A DNA stretch of 48,655 bases from Cellulomonadaceae bacterium (GCA_031256435.1 JAIRQO010000035.1:1-48655), one strand, 5' to 3'. Numbered from the stretch's first letter, positions 37,597-46,037 are shown. Translations and numbers: made by a program. Notes: generated by a model from the sequence alone, not told the origin.

Positions 37597-39596
37597 CTGA
37601 CACCGCAACCACCTCGGTGATGACCGAGGAAGAAATTGAAATTGAACTGGGTGAACAGGCTCGGCTTGCCTCCGAAACCTGGGACGGTGTTGCTCCCGGC
37701 AAGGCCGAAAACTTCAGCGGCTCGTTCCTGCGGATGCTGGGACTCTTAACCCGCAACAAGTTTGCCCTCGTGGTGTTGACTATCTTCGGCGCTGCCTCCG
37801 TGGTGTTAGCCGTGTGGGCCCCACGCGTGCTGGGACGTGCCACGGACGTGATCTTCACGGGGTGGCTTGGCGGGCAGATGCCCGCAGGGCTCACGCAGGA
37901 TCAGGTGGTGGAAGGCCTCCACGCCCAAGGTCAAGACCGCTTTGCGGACATGGTGGCGGCCTTGGATCACTTCATCCCGGGTGAGGGGATCGATTTCACT
38001 CGCCTGCGCGAGTTGCTCCTCATGGTGTTGGTGCTCTATGTCATCTCGGCAGTCCTGGGTTGGGCGCAGAGCTTCATTTTCAACATTGTGGTGGTGCGTG
38101 CCATGTGGCAACTGCGCGAGGACGTTGAGGCGAAGATCAACCGGTTGCCCATCAACTACTTTGACACGGTGCGCCGCGGAGAACTGATCTCCCGCGTCAC
38201 CAATGATATTGACAACATCACGCAGACCATGCAGCAATCGCTCGCCTCGGCACTCCAGTCCATCCTGATGGTCATTGGTGTGTTGTGGATGATGTTCTCG
38301 CTGTCATGGCAGTTGGCCTTGATCGCGTTGGTTTCGCTTCCCCTGATGGGTGTCATCTTTGGGATCATTGGCCCCAAGTCCCAGGAGGCGTTCAGCCTCC
38401 AGTGGCGCAAGGTGGGACGATTGAACGGGCGGGTGGAAGAGTCCTTCTCCGGGCACCAACTGGTGAAAATCTTTGGCCGGCGGGCTGAGTTCCGTCAGCG
38501 TTTTGCTGAGGAGAACGAGGAACTGTACCAAACGTCCTTCCGCGCACAATTCCTGAGCAACATCATGTGGCCCGCCATGGGGTTCATTGGGAACCTCACC
38601 TTTGTGGGCATTGTGGTGGTGGGCGGCATCTTTGTGTCCGGCGGACGCATGTCCCTGGGTGCCATCCAGGCGTTCATCCAGTACTCCCAAATGTTCAGCC
38701 AACCCCTGGCCGAGTTGGGTGGCATGGCCGCTGTGGTGCAATCCGGGACCGCGAGCGCCGAGCGCGTGTTCACGCTGCTTGACGCCGACGAGCAGGTGCC
38801 GGACCCGGTGGACGCTCCTGACGTCACCCACGGTGACGGCGTGATTGAGTTCCGCGGGATTGATTTCTCCTACACCCCGGAGCAGGACCTCATCAAGGAC
38901 CTATCCTTTGAGGTGCGTCCCGGTCAAACCGTGGCCATTGTTGGACCCACGGGTGCAGGGAAAACCACTCTAGTGAACTTGCTCATGCGCTTCTACGATC
39001 TCCAAGGTGGCAGCATCCTGGTGGACGGTCAGGACATCGCCTCCATCACACGTCATGATGCCCGCGCCCGCACTGGAATGGTGCTGCAGGACACGTGGCT
39101 CTTTGCTGGAACCATCAGGGAGAACATCCGCTATGGCCGTCAATCCGCCACGGATGAGGAAGTGATGGAGGCTACCGTAGCCACCAAGGTGGACCGCTTT
39201 GTCCACTCGCTGCCTGACGGGTATGACACCGTGCTGGAAGAGGATGCCGCCAACATTTCCGCTGGCGAACGCCAATTGATCACCATTGCGCGCGCGTTCG
39301 TTTCCCAACCGGAGATTCTGATTCTGGATGAGGCCACCAGTTCCGTGGACACGCGCACCGAGAAGTTGGTCCAGCGTGCTATGGCCAAACTCCGTGAGGG
39401 ACGTACCGCCTTTGTGATTGCCCACCGCTTGTCCACCATTAGGGACGCTGACTTGATCCTGGTCATGGAGGACGGTGCGATTGTGGAAAAGGGCACTCAC
39501 GAGGAGTTGCTCGCCGCTGGCGGCGCGTACTACGCGCTTTACCAGAGCCAGTTCACAGGTGCGTTGGAGGAGAATCAGGGTTCCGAGTTGGTCTGA
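37593..39596 (+). CDS. Heterodimeric ABC exporter subunit with catalytic ATP site (667 aa)
   Basis: Partner of the preceding exporter half. A 45-residue acidic N-terminus precedes six membrane segments, interrupted by an extra loop of about 55 residues (VIFTGWLGGQMPAGLTQDQV onward) after TM1. The ATPase has Walker A GPTGAGKTT near 451, Walker B ILILDEATSSVD with the catalytic Glu near 579, and H-loop VIAHRLST. The signature is ISAGERQL instead of LSGGQ, as expected if it faces the degenerate site of the partner. Together the two subunits form one hydrolysing and one regulatory site. No substrate can be deduced. Confidence 0.94.
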   Translation: MTDTATTSVMTEEEIEIELGEQARLASETWDGVAPGKAENFSGSFLRMLGLLTRNKFALVVLTIFGAASVVLAVWAPRVLGRATDVIFTGWLGGQMPAGLTQDQVVEGLHAQGQDRFADMVAALDHFIPGEGIDFTRLRELLLMVLVLYVISAVLGWAQSFIFNIVVVRAMWQLREDVEAKINRLPINYFDTVRRGELISRVTNDIDNITQTMQQSLASALQSILMVIGVLWMMFSLSWQLALIALVSLPLMGVIFGIIGPKSQEAFSLQWRKVGRLNGRVEESFSGHQLVKIFGRRAEFRQRFAEENEELYQTSFRAQFLSNIMWPAMGFIGNLTFVGIVVVGGIFVSGGRMSLGAIQAFIQYSQMFSQPLAELGGMAAVVQSGTASAERVFTLLDADEQVPDPVDAPDVTHGDGVIEFRGIDFSYTPEQDLIKDLSFEVRPGQTVAIVGPTGAGKTTLVNLLMRFYDLQGGSILVDGQDIASITRHDARARTGMVLQDTWLFAGTIRENIRYGRQSATDEEVMEATVATKVDRFVHSLPDGYDTVLEEDAANISAGERQLITIARAFVSQPEILILDEATSSVDTRTEKLVQRAMAKLREGRTAFVIAHRLSTIRDADLILVMEDGAIVEKGTHEELLAAGGAYYALYQSQFTGALEENQGSELV

Positions 39597-39689
39597 CCGA
39601 GCTGAGTGCTGAGGGCTGAGTGATGGGGGCTGAGGTCTGGGGGCTGGAGGCTAAGGTCTGAGGGCCTGGCCCGTCACATTGCAGGAGCC

Positions 39690-39779
39690 GTGAGCGCTGA
39701 AGTACCCGTGAGCGCTGGAGTACCCGTGAGCGCCGGAGTACCCGTGAACGCTGGAGTACCCGTGAATGGCGGAGTACCC
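39690..39779. repeat. 18-bp tandem repeat, 5 copies, abutting the hydrolase promoter
   Basis: Five consecutive units of GTGAGCGCTGGAGTACCC type, each differing by 1-4 bases, end 17 nt before the hydrolase ATG. The unit contains the AGCGCT palindrome. The preceding 39600-39668 is a drifting GCTGAG/GGGCTG repeat. Confidence 0.92.
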
Positions 39780-39783
39780 GTGT

Positions 39784-39789
39784 CACAAT
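39784..39789 (+). promoter_or_regulatory. -10 box of the hydrolase gene (leaderless type)
   Basis: CACAAT followed by GGTGCC and the ATG, the same 6-nt spacing seen at guaB1, lpdA, nfo and the methyltransferase gene. Confidence 0.4.
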
Positions 39790-39795
39790 GGTGCC

Positions 39796-40518
39796 ATGCA
39801 CTTTGTCAGTGGCGATGCCACGCTCTTTTATGCCGAGCAGGGATCAGGGCCCGCACTCGTCCTCCTTCACGGGAACCGCGAATCGCATCACCACATGGCT
39901 CGGATTGCCGAGGAACTCTCCGCTGATTATCGCGTGATTCTTCTGGATAGCAGAGGTCACGGACATTCGCAGTGGGGTTCGGAAACCCTCACCCTGGATG
40001 TGATGGTAAATGACGTCCTAGCGTTGCTGGACCACCTGCATGTGCCCAGTGCTCTGTTATTCGGATTCTCGGACGGGGGGAACCTGGCACTCCACGTGGC
40101 TGCTTCGGCGCCGGAGTGTGTGAAAGCCCTGGTGGCGGTCAGCCCCAACGTCCGTCCTGACGGGCTCAAACGTTGGTTCCTGACGGCGCTGCGCCTCCAA
40201 AGCGGCGTGCTTCGCGTTCTTGGGAAGGTCAGTGGTTGGGCGCGCCAGGAGGCGGCCTACACCGATCTCATGCTCCACCATTCGGATATTTCGGCAAGCG
40301 AACTGCGCGCTATCACTGCCCGAGTCATGGTGATCATTGGCGGAGAAGACCTCATCACGGTAGATCACGCCCGGGAAATTGTGCAGTGCGTGGCTGATGC
40401 CGAGTTGACCGTCCTTCCCCAGGCTCACCACACGTCCATCTTCCGTGAGCCAGTCCGCTACGCGCAGCTCGGTGCGGATTTCTTGCGGTCCCGTTCCTCA
40501 GAACACCAGGGCAGGTAA
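39796..40518 (+). CDS. Alpha/beta hydrolase (240 aa)
   Basis: Small serine hydrolase of unknown substrate. The oxyanion region is VLLHGNRESHHHMARI, the nucleophile elbow is GFSDGGN (Ser in G-x-S-x-G), a VMVIIGGEDLITVDHA segment carries the likely acid, and the catalytic His is probably in PQAHHTSIFREP. Start at ATG 39796 matches the first beta strand (MHFVSGDATLFYAEQG); a 10-codon longer reading would begin inside the tandem repeat. Only 4 nt separate it from the following membrane protein gene, so the two form an operon. A role in lipid or cell-envelope metabolism is plausible by association. Confidence 0.88.
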   Translation: MHFVSGDATLFYAEQGSGPALVLLHGNRESHHHMARIAEELSADYRVILLDSRGHGHSQWGSETLTLDVMVNDVLALLDHLHVPSALLFGFSDGGNLALHVAASAPECVKALVAVSPNVRPDGLKRWFLTALRLQSGVLRVLGKVSGWARQEAAYTDLMLHHSDISASELRAITARVMVIIGGEDLITVDHAREIVQCVADAELTVLPQAHHTSIFREPVRYAQLGADFLRSRSSEHQGR

Positions 40519-40522
40519 ACCG

Positions 40523-42292
40523 GTGACCGTCCCCCTAGCACCCCTGCGCCGTTCCGTCTCGAATACTTCATCCTCCCTGCGGGTGTGGGTCACCAACGTG
40601 GCGATCCTCGCCACCATGGTGGTAGCCGGAGTCATGGTGCTGGTCACTATCATTCCCGTTGGCCCCGTGGCAGAGGAGGTGGCAGACCTCACCGCCATGA
40701 GTCGCTTAGCACAAGGTTTCTTTGCCATTGCACTGCTGGTGATGGCTACCAACCTCTACAAACGAAAGCGCATGGCGTGGTCCGTCACCGTAGTAGTACT
40801 GACGGCGAGTCTTGCCACCCATCTGTGGCACGCCATCCATTCGGGCCACCTGTGGGGTGGAGTACCTACCGCACTCACCGTAGTGAAAGTGATCATCCTG
40901 GCTATCCTGCTGTGGACCGCTGCGGACTTCTGTTGCCCTTCGGATCGGCGCTCTGTGCGGTACGGCGCAGGATTTGGGGCAATAGCCCTCCTTGCGGTGC
41001 TGGCCAACACGGGATTGGCTTACCACCAGTTTCGCGCCTCGCAGGCGGGAAGGGGAACCTCCTTAGCGCAATCGTTCCGGTTAGCACTGGTCAATCTGGT
41101 GGGCTGGCCTGTCAATCCCGGCGCACCCCACCTTGCCCCCCGGTTTGAGATGCTTGCGTTCTGGCTCACCTGGATTGCCGTGCTGGGCGCCCTCGTTCTG
41201 ATCCTGCGCCCGTGGGTGTTCTCCGGAAAACCCACTGCCGCTCAGCGCCGTCAGGTACGGCAACTCCTTGCAGCGCACGGTCACAACGTGGCCTCGTACC
41301 TCACGCTCGAAGACGATAAAACGCTGTTCTTCAGTAAAGAGGTCAGCGGCGTGGTGGCGTACGGATCCGTGGGTTCTACGCACGTGGTGGCAGGTGATCC
41401 TATCTGCGCGCCCGCTGACCTTCCCACCTTGCTCAACGAGTTTGACCGGTTTGCTGCCCGGACCGCGCATCACGTGTTCTATCTCTACATTGCCTCCGAG
41501 TTCCTGAGCCACTATCAGGAGCGAGGCTACGGCACGGTGAAATGTGGCGAGGAGGCACGCTTTGATCTTGCCGAGTATTCGCTTGCCGGGAAGAAGGGGG
41601 CGCGCATGCGCTCCCAAATCCATCGCGCAGCCAACGCAGGACTCACCACTGCCGAGTACCGCCCCAAAGAAGCCCACAATCCAGCCATCGAGGCAGCATT
41701 TGATCGGATCACCACCGAGTGGATGGAGGGCAAGAACACCAGCGAACTGCAATTCTCCGTGGGCGGGGTGGGGTTGGACAACCCCATGGATCGTCGATAC
41801 TTCTATGCTGCGGATGCAGACGGTACGATTCAGGGCTTTGTGGTCTTTGTGCCGTTCATCGATGACGGCGGACGCGGATGGATGGCCGATGTCACTCGTC
41901 GTACCTCACACGCCCCCGGCGGAATCACCGAGAAAATCATCTATGACGCCTTCCAACAATTTCTTGCTGAGGGAGATCGCTGGGGGTCCATGGGGACGGC
42001 ACCTCTGGCCAACGTGATGGAACCCTCCGGACGGGGTTCACTCTTGGCGCGCGCCATGACGTACGTCTACGAGAATTTCAGTGCCATCTACGGGTTCAAG
42101 GAACTTCACCACGCCAAAGAGCAATACAACCCAACCGAGTGGCGTCCCGTGTACTTTGCCTACCTCCCCGCGCCACCCACCCCACAGATGCTCTACGCCG
42201 TGGCGAGCATTCAGGATTCCGGAGGCGTGTGGGACTACCTCCGTGCGTTTGTCCGCTCGCTACACCGCGGACAAGGTCAACGTGCAGAGTGA
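40523..42292 (+). CDS. MprF/LysX-like membrane protein with phosphatidylglycerol lysyltransferase-type C-terminal domain (589 aa)
   Basis: About six or seven membrane segments (residues about 20-240) precede a soluble DUF2156-type domain (about 260-570). The domain shows VVAYGSVGSTHVVAGDPICA, VFYLYIASEFLSHYQERGYG, KKGARMRSQIHRAANAG and FVVFVPFIDDGGRGWMADVT, all typical of MprF-type aminoacyl-transferase folds. Characterised relatives transfer an amino acid from tRNA to phosphatidylglycerol, lowering surface charge; many actinobacterial members are untested. No lysyl-tRNA synthetase domain is fused. GTG 40523 follows the hydrolase stop by 4 nt; the longer reading overlaps the hydrolase. Confidence 0.87.
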   Translation: MTVPLAPLRRSVSNTSSSLRVWVTNVAILATMVVAGVMVLVTIIPVGPVAEEVADLTAMSRLAQGFFAIALLVMATNLYKRKRMAWSVTVVVLTASLATHLWHAIHSGHLWGGVPTALTVVKVIILAILLWTAADFCCPSDRRSVRYGAGFGAIALLAVLANTGLAYHQFRASQAGRGTSLAQSFRLALVNLVGWPVNPGAPHLAPRFEMLAFWLTWIAVLGALVLILRPWVFSGKPTAAQRRQVRQLLAAHGHNVASYLTLEDDKTLFFSKEVSGVVAYGSVGSTHVVAGDPICAPADLPTLLNEFDRFAARTAHHVFYLYIASEFLSHYQERGYGTVKCGEEARFDLAEYSLAGKKGARMRSQIHRAANAGLTTAEYRPKEAHNPAIEAAFDRITTEWMEGKNTSELQFSVGGVGLDNPMDRRYFYAADADGTIQGFVVFVPFIDDGGRGWMADVTRRTSHAPGGITEKIIYDAFQQFLAEGDRWGSMGTAPLANVMEPSGRGSLLARAMTYVYENFSAIYGFKELHHAKEQYNPTEWRPVYFAYLPAPPTPQMLYAVASIQDSGGVWDYLRAFVRSLHRGQGQRAE

Positions 42293-42412
42293 AGACCCAC
42301 GTACAGGTTGAGACTCACGCACCGAGTGCTGCGCGCACCGATTCTGGGTCCGGTTCCGGTGCAGCGTGGGTGCGCACTAGAAGAAATTCTCCTGACATGG
42401 GTACGCTGAGGC

Positions 42413-43672
42413 GTGCGCAAAGTGAGTAACCGCCCCTCAGGGAAGTCGGTATCTGGGGCATCAGTTTCTGGAGCGTGGGTGTGGGTGGCGTTCGCCATGG
42501 CTGCGGTGGCTTGGGGAGGCAACGAGTTCACCCCGCTGCTGGTCATGTACCGCGCTGACGGACTAGGTGCCGTGACGGTTGATGGCCTGCTCGCCGCGTA
42601 TGTGGTAGGCATCGTTCCCGCGTTACTGCTTGGTGGGCCGCTGTCCGATAGATACGGAAGACGGCCCCTCATGCTTCCCGCCGCGCCGATTTCCGCAGTG
42701 GGTTCCGTGATTCTGGCGTTGGGTTCCGAGCAACCCGTGCTGCTCGGAATCGGGCGCGTTCTGTGCGGGATTGCCCTGGGATTGGTCATGGCCGTGGGCA
42801 CCACCTGGGTCACGGAACTCTCTGCCGTCAACGGTCAGGCCGACGACGGAGCGCGGCGGGCATCGCTAGCATTGACCGGAGGTTTCTTGCTCGGCGCGGC
42901 AGTGGCCTCGTTGCTGGCTCAATGGGGGCCGTGGCCCACGCGCTTGCCGTACCTGTCCCATGTGGTGTTGGCCGTGGTGGCTGCCATCGGGATTCTCCCC
43001 GTGGGGGAAACGCGGATGGTGGGTGACTCGCGGGTGGAGGGTGCGCCTGACTCCCCCACCACATCGTTGCTCAGCGATCTTCGTGTACCTGCGGTGGCGC
43101 ACCGGCGCTTCCTGCGCGTTGTTCTTCCGTCGGCACCGTGGGTGTTTGCCTGCGTGGGCGTGGCGTACGCTGTTCTTCCAGGGTTGCTGGCCAAGCATGC
43201 CGGTTCGGCGCCGATTGCCTTTGCCGGCTTGATGACCGTGTTGACGTTGGGTTGCGGTATTGGCATCCAAGTGGTGGCCAGGAAAATTGACACCCACCGG
43301 TCTGCTCGCGCTACCATGATTGCCATGTCCCTCATCGTCGTAGGACTTGCTCTAGGAGCGTGGGCTGCCGATGCGCTGGAATTGCCTTTGGGGTTGGTTG
43401 CTGCGGCCATCCTCGGTGTGGGGTATGGCTTGGCCTTGGTGGCGGGGCTGAGTGAGGTGGCCCGGATTGCCGGCCCCGACCAGTTGGCCGGGTTGACCGC
43501 CGTGTACTACTCCGTGGCCTATCTGGGCTTCTTTGTGCCCATGATCCTGGCCTGGCTCTCCACGTCCTATGCGTACTGGGCCATGCTGGGTGTGCTTGCG
43601 GTGGTGGCCGTTGCGTGTTTGGGCCTCATTGCAGCCTCATCGCGCAGGCACTTGCCGGTGGCGAGCGCGTAA
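42413..43672 (+). CDS. MFS transporter, drug/sugar efflux type (419 aa)
   Basis: Twelve membrane segments with motif A GGPLSDRYGRRPLM between TM2 and TM3, and a long central loop with VGDSRVEGAPDSPTTSLLSD. YAVLPGLLAKHAGSAPIAFA and SEVARIAGPDQLAGLTAVYY are typical of actinobacterial efflux MFS proteins. Start GTG 42413 with TACGCT 5 nt upstream, or GTG 42422. The substrate is unknown. It follows the MprF-like gene by 120 nt with no shared operon signal. Confidence 0.88.
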   Translation: MRKVSNRPSGKSVSGASVSGAWVWVAFAMAAVAWGGNEFTPLLVMYRADGLGAVTVDGLLAAYVVGIVPALLLGGPLSDRYGRRPLMLPAAPISAVGSVILALGSEQPVLLGIGRVLCGIALGLVMAVGTTWVTELSAVNGQADDGARRASLALTGGFLLGAAVASLLAQWGPWPTRLPYLSHVVLAVVAAIGILPVGETRMVGDSRVEGAPDSPTTSLLSDLRVPAVAHRRFLRVVLPSAPWVFACVGVAYAVLPGLLAKHAGSAPIAFAGLMTVLTLGCGIGIQVVARKIDTHRSARATMIAMSLIVVGLALGAWAADALELPLGLVAAAILGVGYGLALVAGLSEVARIAGPDQLAGLTAVYYSVAYLGFFVPMILAWLSTSYAYWAMLGVLAVVAVACLGLIAASSRRHLPVASA

Positions 43673-43692
43673 GTGCTGCGGTACAGCCTGAG

Positions 43693-43740
43693 GTTGCCCG
43701 ACGGGGTGTGACGTTGCCCGCCAGTGTGTGACGTTGCCCG
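43693..43740. repeat. 20-bp tandem repeat, 2.4 copies
   Basis: Units of GTTGCCCGNCNGNGTGTGAC. It fills the gap between the MFS gene and the tRNA. Confidence 0.8.
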
Positions 43741-43821
43741 CACGCTTCCCCCAGGCCGACTCAGCGTCCCTTTCGGCGCAGCCACTTTCAAGGATCCGCG
43801 AGGGCGCGCTACACTATCCCC

Positions 43822-43903
43822 GCGCAAGTGGTGGAATTGGTATACACGCAGGATTTAGGTTCCTGTGCTTCACGGCGTGCGGGTTCGAGTCCCGTCTTGC
43901 GCA
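43822..43903 (+). tRNA. tRNA-Leu (anticodon UAG)
   Basis: An 82-nt cloverleaf with acceptor GCGCAAG (43822-43828) paired to CTTGCGC (43896-43902) and discriminator A. The anticodon stem is CAGGA/TCCTG with loop TTTAGGT, so anticodon TAG is at 43856-43858. The T arm is CGGGTTCGAGTCCCG. A variable arm typical of class II tRNAs is present. CCA is not encoded. Confidence 0.96.
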
Positions 43904-44097
43904 CGTGCTCATGCGTCTAGGTCGAAGGCCTAGGCGAATGAGCACGTTGTGCCTCGGGACTCGAACCCGTGAGGGCGTTTGCGTCGAGAGTTGGCCCGGT
44001 GGGCCAACGAACAGCAAACGGCGTGAGCGCAGCCAAAGGCGACGCGAGCGGACCGTCGATTCACGCAGTGAATCGCGCGAGTCCCGTCTTGCGCACG
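43886..44097. repeat. Duplicated tRNA-Leu 3' end bounding a structured segment (att-like)
   Basis: CGAGTCCCGTCTTGCGCACG is at 43886-43905 (tRNA 3' end) and again, identical over 20 nt, at 44078-44097. Between them lie a palindrome (CGTGCTCAT 43904-43912 with ATGAGCACG 43938-43946), an inverted copy of the T arm (GGGACTCGAACCCG, 43956-43969), and nested hairpins GTTTGC/GCAAAC, GTTGGCCC/GGGCCAAC and GATTCAC/GTGAATC. It looks like the footprint of an element that integrated at the tRNA. No integrase is present. Confidence 0.8.
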
Positions 44098-44101
44098 GTG
44101 A

Positions 44102-44130
44102 AAATGCCCGGGCTGCAAGTCTGGGCATTT
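44102..44130 (-). terminator. Terminator of the restriction-modification operon
   Basis: Stem AAATGCCC/GGGCATTT, overlapping the endonuclease stop codon and followed on the minus strand by TTTT. Confidence 0.75.
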
Positions 44131-44734
44131 AGTGAAGCCGAGAGCGTAGGTATTCGATGACGTCTTGTTCGATGTCTGCTGGTGACTCGTTACGCTCCGG
44201 ATAGCGACCTGCCCACGGTCGTCCTGGGTGGAGCGTGTCCCATCGGGGACGAAGCCCGGCAATGCGGCCTCGCCCTGGGTCATGATTGCCAAAACCGTCA
44301 ACTACGGCATTCCACACGGGCCGGTACTCCCGGATCAATGCAGACTCTCCGAGAGGGATAAAAATCGTCTCCACCACGAGCCAGCGAGCCCAGAAGTCTG
44401 ATATTCCAATGTTCTCGGCGGACCGAATACTCGTGGCGTGTTCTCGGATACGGTCGGCGAGTGCATGTGACGCCAGTGAATCGGTGACGTCCAATCCCTT
44501 TCTCCCACCCGAAGGCATCGCCTTTCCCACATAGATCGGCTCACTAAGTTCAGCGCCTTGCGCGTCTGTGAGCGCTTGGTATGCCGGGTACTCTCCAGAG
44601 TAATACAGGGCGTAAATCCCGGTCCCATAGAACCTCGGCACGTTGTCCAGTGGTACGGCTTTCATCGATTCCAGTTCAGTCACAATCGAGTGGGCCAGGG
44701 AATCCATGGCGAGAGGATTGAATGGCTGGGTCAT
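44129..44734 (-). CDS. Eco29kI-like type II restriction endonuclease, GIY-YIG fold (201 aa)
   Basis: The GIY-YIG core is visible: GIYALYYSGEYPAYQAL (GIY at 39-41), then PIYVGKAMPSGGRKG (67-81). A basic RIREHATSIRSAENIGISDF stretch follows, then ETIFIPLGESALIREYRPVWN, holding the metal-binding Glu and the usual Y-x-P-x-WN. This is the arrangement of Eco29kI, which cuts CCGCGG; the specificity here is inferred, not shown. The start overlaps the methyltransferase stop as ATGA, so methyltransferase is made first. It sits next to the tRNA-Leu att-like duplication. Confidence 0.88.
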   Translation of the reverse strand: MTQPFNPLAMDSLAHSIVTELESMKAVPLDNVPRFYGTGIYALYYSGEYPAYQALTDAQGAELSEPIYVGKAMPSGGRKGLDVTDSLASHALADRIREHATSIRSAENIGISDFWARWLVVETIFIPLGESALIREYRPVWNAVVDGFGNHDPGRGRIAGLRPRWDTLHPGRPWAGRYPERNESPADIEQDVIEYLRSRLH

Positions 44735-45948
44735 GCTGCCACCTCGTTGGATGGGGCAGCCGATTCTGCACCAAGATGAGAATCGTGCGTCAGGTAACTG
44801 CGTACCTCGTTGAGCGCGAGGTGCTCATGTACTGAGGAAGCCACGGCTTGCGCAAGTAGTGCAGGGACGGCGTTGCCGAGTTGCCTCATGGCTTCGGACC
44901 ACGGACCGTGCAGAGCGTACCGATCCGGGAACGTTTGGAGACGGGCTGCCTCGCGCACCGTGAAATACCGTATCGAACCGTCAGGATTGCGCAGCATGTT
45001 TTCCCCACCGGGGACGCCATGGACGCCAGCCTTGAGTGCCTTAGCTGGCTCGTCAATCGGTGACCCTGTGTGGCCGGGATACGAGCGTGCCCCAGGTTGC
45101 AGAACATGGTTCAGATAGCGTTCGGAGGCGTCCAGGGTGGGTGGCGGCATTTCCCCGATGGCATCGCGTACCGTCCGCCAGGGCTTCAAACCAGAAGGAA
45201 CCTCAGCAATTGGCCGCCTCACAGAGCTCTCAGGGCGATCTGCCGGAGCAACCCCGTGACGCTCCCAATACCTGCCAGTCACCTGTTTCTCAATGCGTAA
45301 CAACTCTTTCGAGTGCGTAGCGGGAGGAAACGCCCACAATGAATCAATATCAGAACGGAAGCCCACAAGGAAAACCCGCCAGCGCTGCTGGGGAACTCCG
45401 TAATCTGCTGCATTCACCAAGGTGGCTGTGACGTTGTAGTGGCTCGCTTCATCCACTGACCGCGAGCGCCGGGTTAAACGCGAATAATGATCGGTCCATG
45501 ATTCATCTGGCCTTGGGCGAATATTCGGGTACGCGAGGCGCGCCTGGATGTACTCGAAATAGGGGGCGAACCGCGCCCGTGTCAACCCTCGTACGTTTTC
45601 AATGATGAACGCCTTGGGCTGTATCTGCCGAATCACCTCGGCAGTTGCTGGAAACATGTCCCGGCTATCCCCATGTGCCTTGGCCTGTCCTCCAGCACTA
45701 AAGGGTTGGCACGGGGGTCCCCCGGATACAAGATCAATGCGACCCTGCAGCCCGGACCAATCCACCTCTCGCACATCACCCTCGCGGACGGTCATTCCGT
45801 GGGCCAGCGGATATCCAGTGTCGCGATTTTCACGCAAGGTGTCGCAACACCATGAGTTCCATTCGGCCACCACTTCCGTGCTGAACCCGGCGAGGTGGGT
45901 ACCCAAAGCCAGCCCACCCCCGCCTGCAAAGAGTTCCACGGAGCGCAT
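44731..45948 (-). CDS. DNA (cytosine-5) methyltransferase of the restriction-modification pair (405 aa)
   Basis: Protects host DNA from the adjacent endonuclease by 5-methylcytosine formation. Motif I is ELFAGGGGLALG (5-16), the catalytic Cys80 lies in GGPPCQPFSAGGQ, motif VI is ENVRGL near 116, motif VIII is ADYGVPQQRWRVFLVGFR, and motifs IX-X are REAARLQTFPDRY and QLGNAVPALLAQAVA. The target-recognition region lies between about 225 and 305. TACCAT lies 6 nt before the ATG, a leaderless arrangement. First gene of the R-M operon; no controller (C) protein gene is present. Confidence 0.95.
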   Translation of the reverse strand: MRSVELFAGGGGLALGTHLAGFSTEVVAEWNSWCCDTLRENRDTGYPLAHGMTVREGDVREVDWSGLQGRIDLVSGGPPCQPFSAGGQAKAHGDSRDMFPATAEVIRQIQPKAFIIENVRGLTRARFAPYFEYIQARLAYPNIRPRPDESWTDHYSRLTRRSRSVDEASHYNVTATLVNAADYGVPQQRWRVFLVGFRSDIDSLWAFPPATHSKELLRIEKQVTGRYWERHGVAPADRPESSVRRPIAEVPSGLKPWRTVRDAIGEMPPPTLDASERYLNHVLQPGARSYPGHTGSPIDEPAKALKAGVHGVPGGENMLRNPDGSIRYFTVREAARLQTFPDRYALHGPWSEAMRQLGNAVPALLAQAVASSVHEHLALNEVRSYLTHDSHLGAESAAPSNEVAA

Positions 45949-45954
45949 GGATGC

Positions 45955-45960
45955 ATGGTA
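45955..45960 (-). promoter_or_regulatory. -10 box of the methyltransferase gene (leaderless type)
   Basis: TACCAT on the minus strand, then GCATCC, then the ATG. Confidence 0.5.
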
Positions 45961-45993
45961 GAGGAACCCTAGGATATGAATCGCCTCGAAACG

Positions 45994-46026
45994 GGGTGAG
46001 CGCGCCTTGCCTGGCGCGCTTCACCC
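45994..46026. repeat. Inverted repeat between the methyltransferase and nfo promoters
   Basis: GGGTGAGCGCGCC (45994-46006) pairs with GGCGCGCTTCACCC (46013-46026), with one bulged T. It sits 12 nt upstream of the nfo -10 box and 34 nt from that of the methyltransferase gene, so it may be an operator or a boundary of acquired DNA. Confidence 0.6.
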
Positions 46027-46037
46027 ACCGGCACCGC

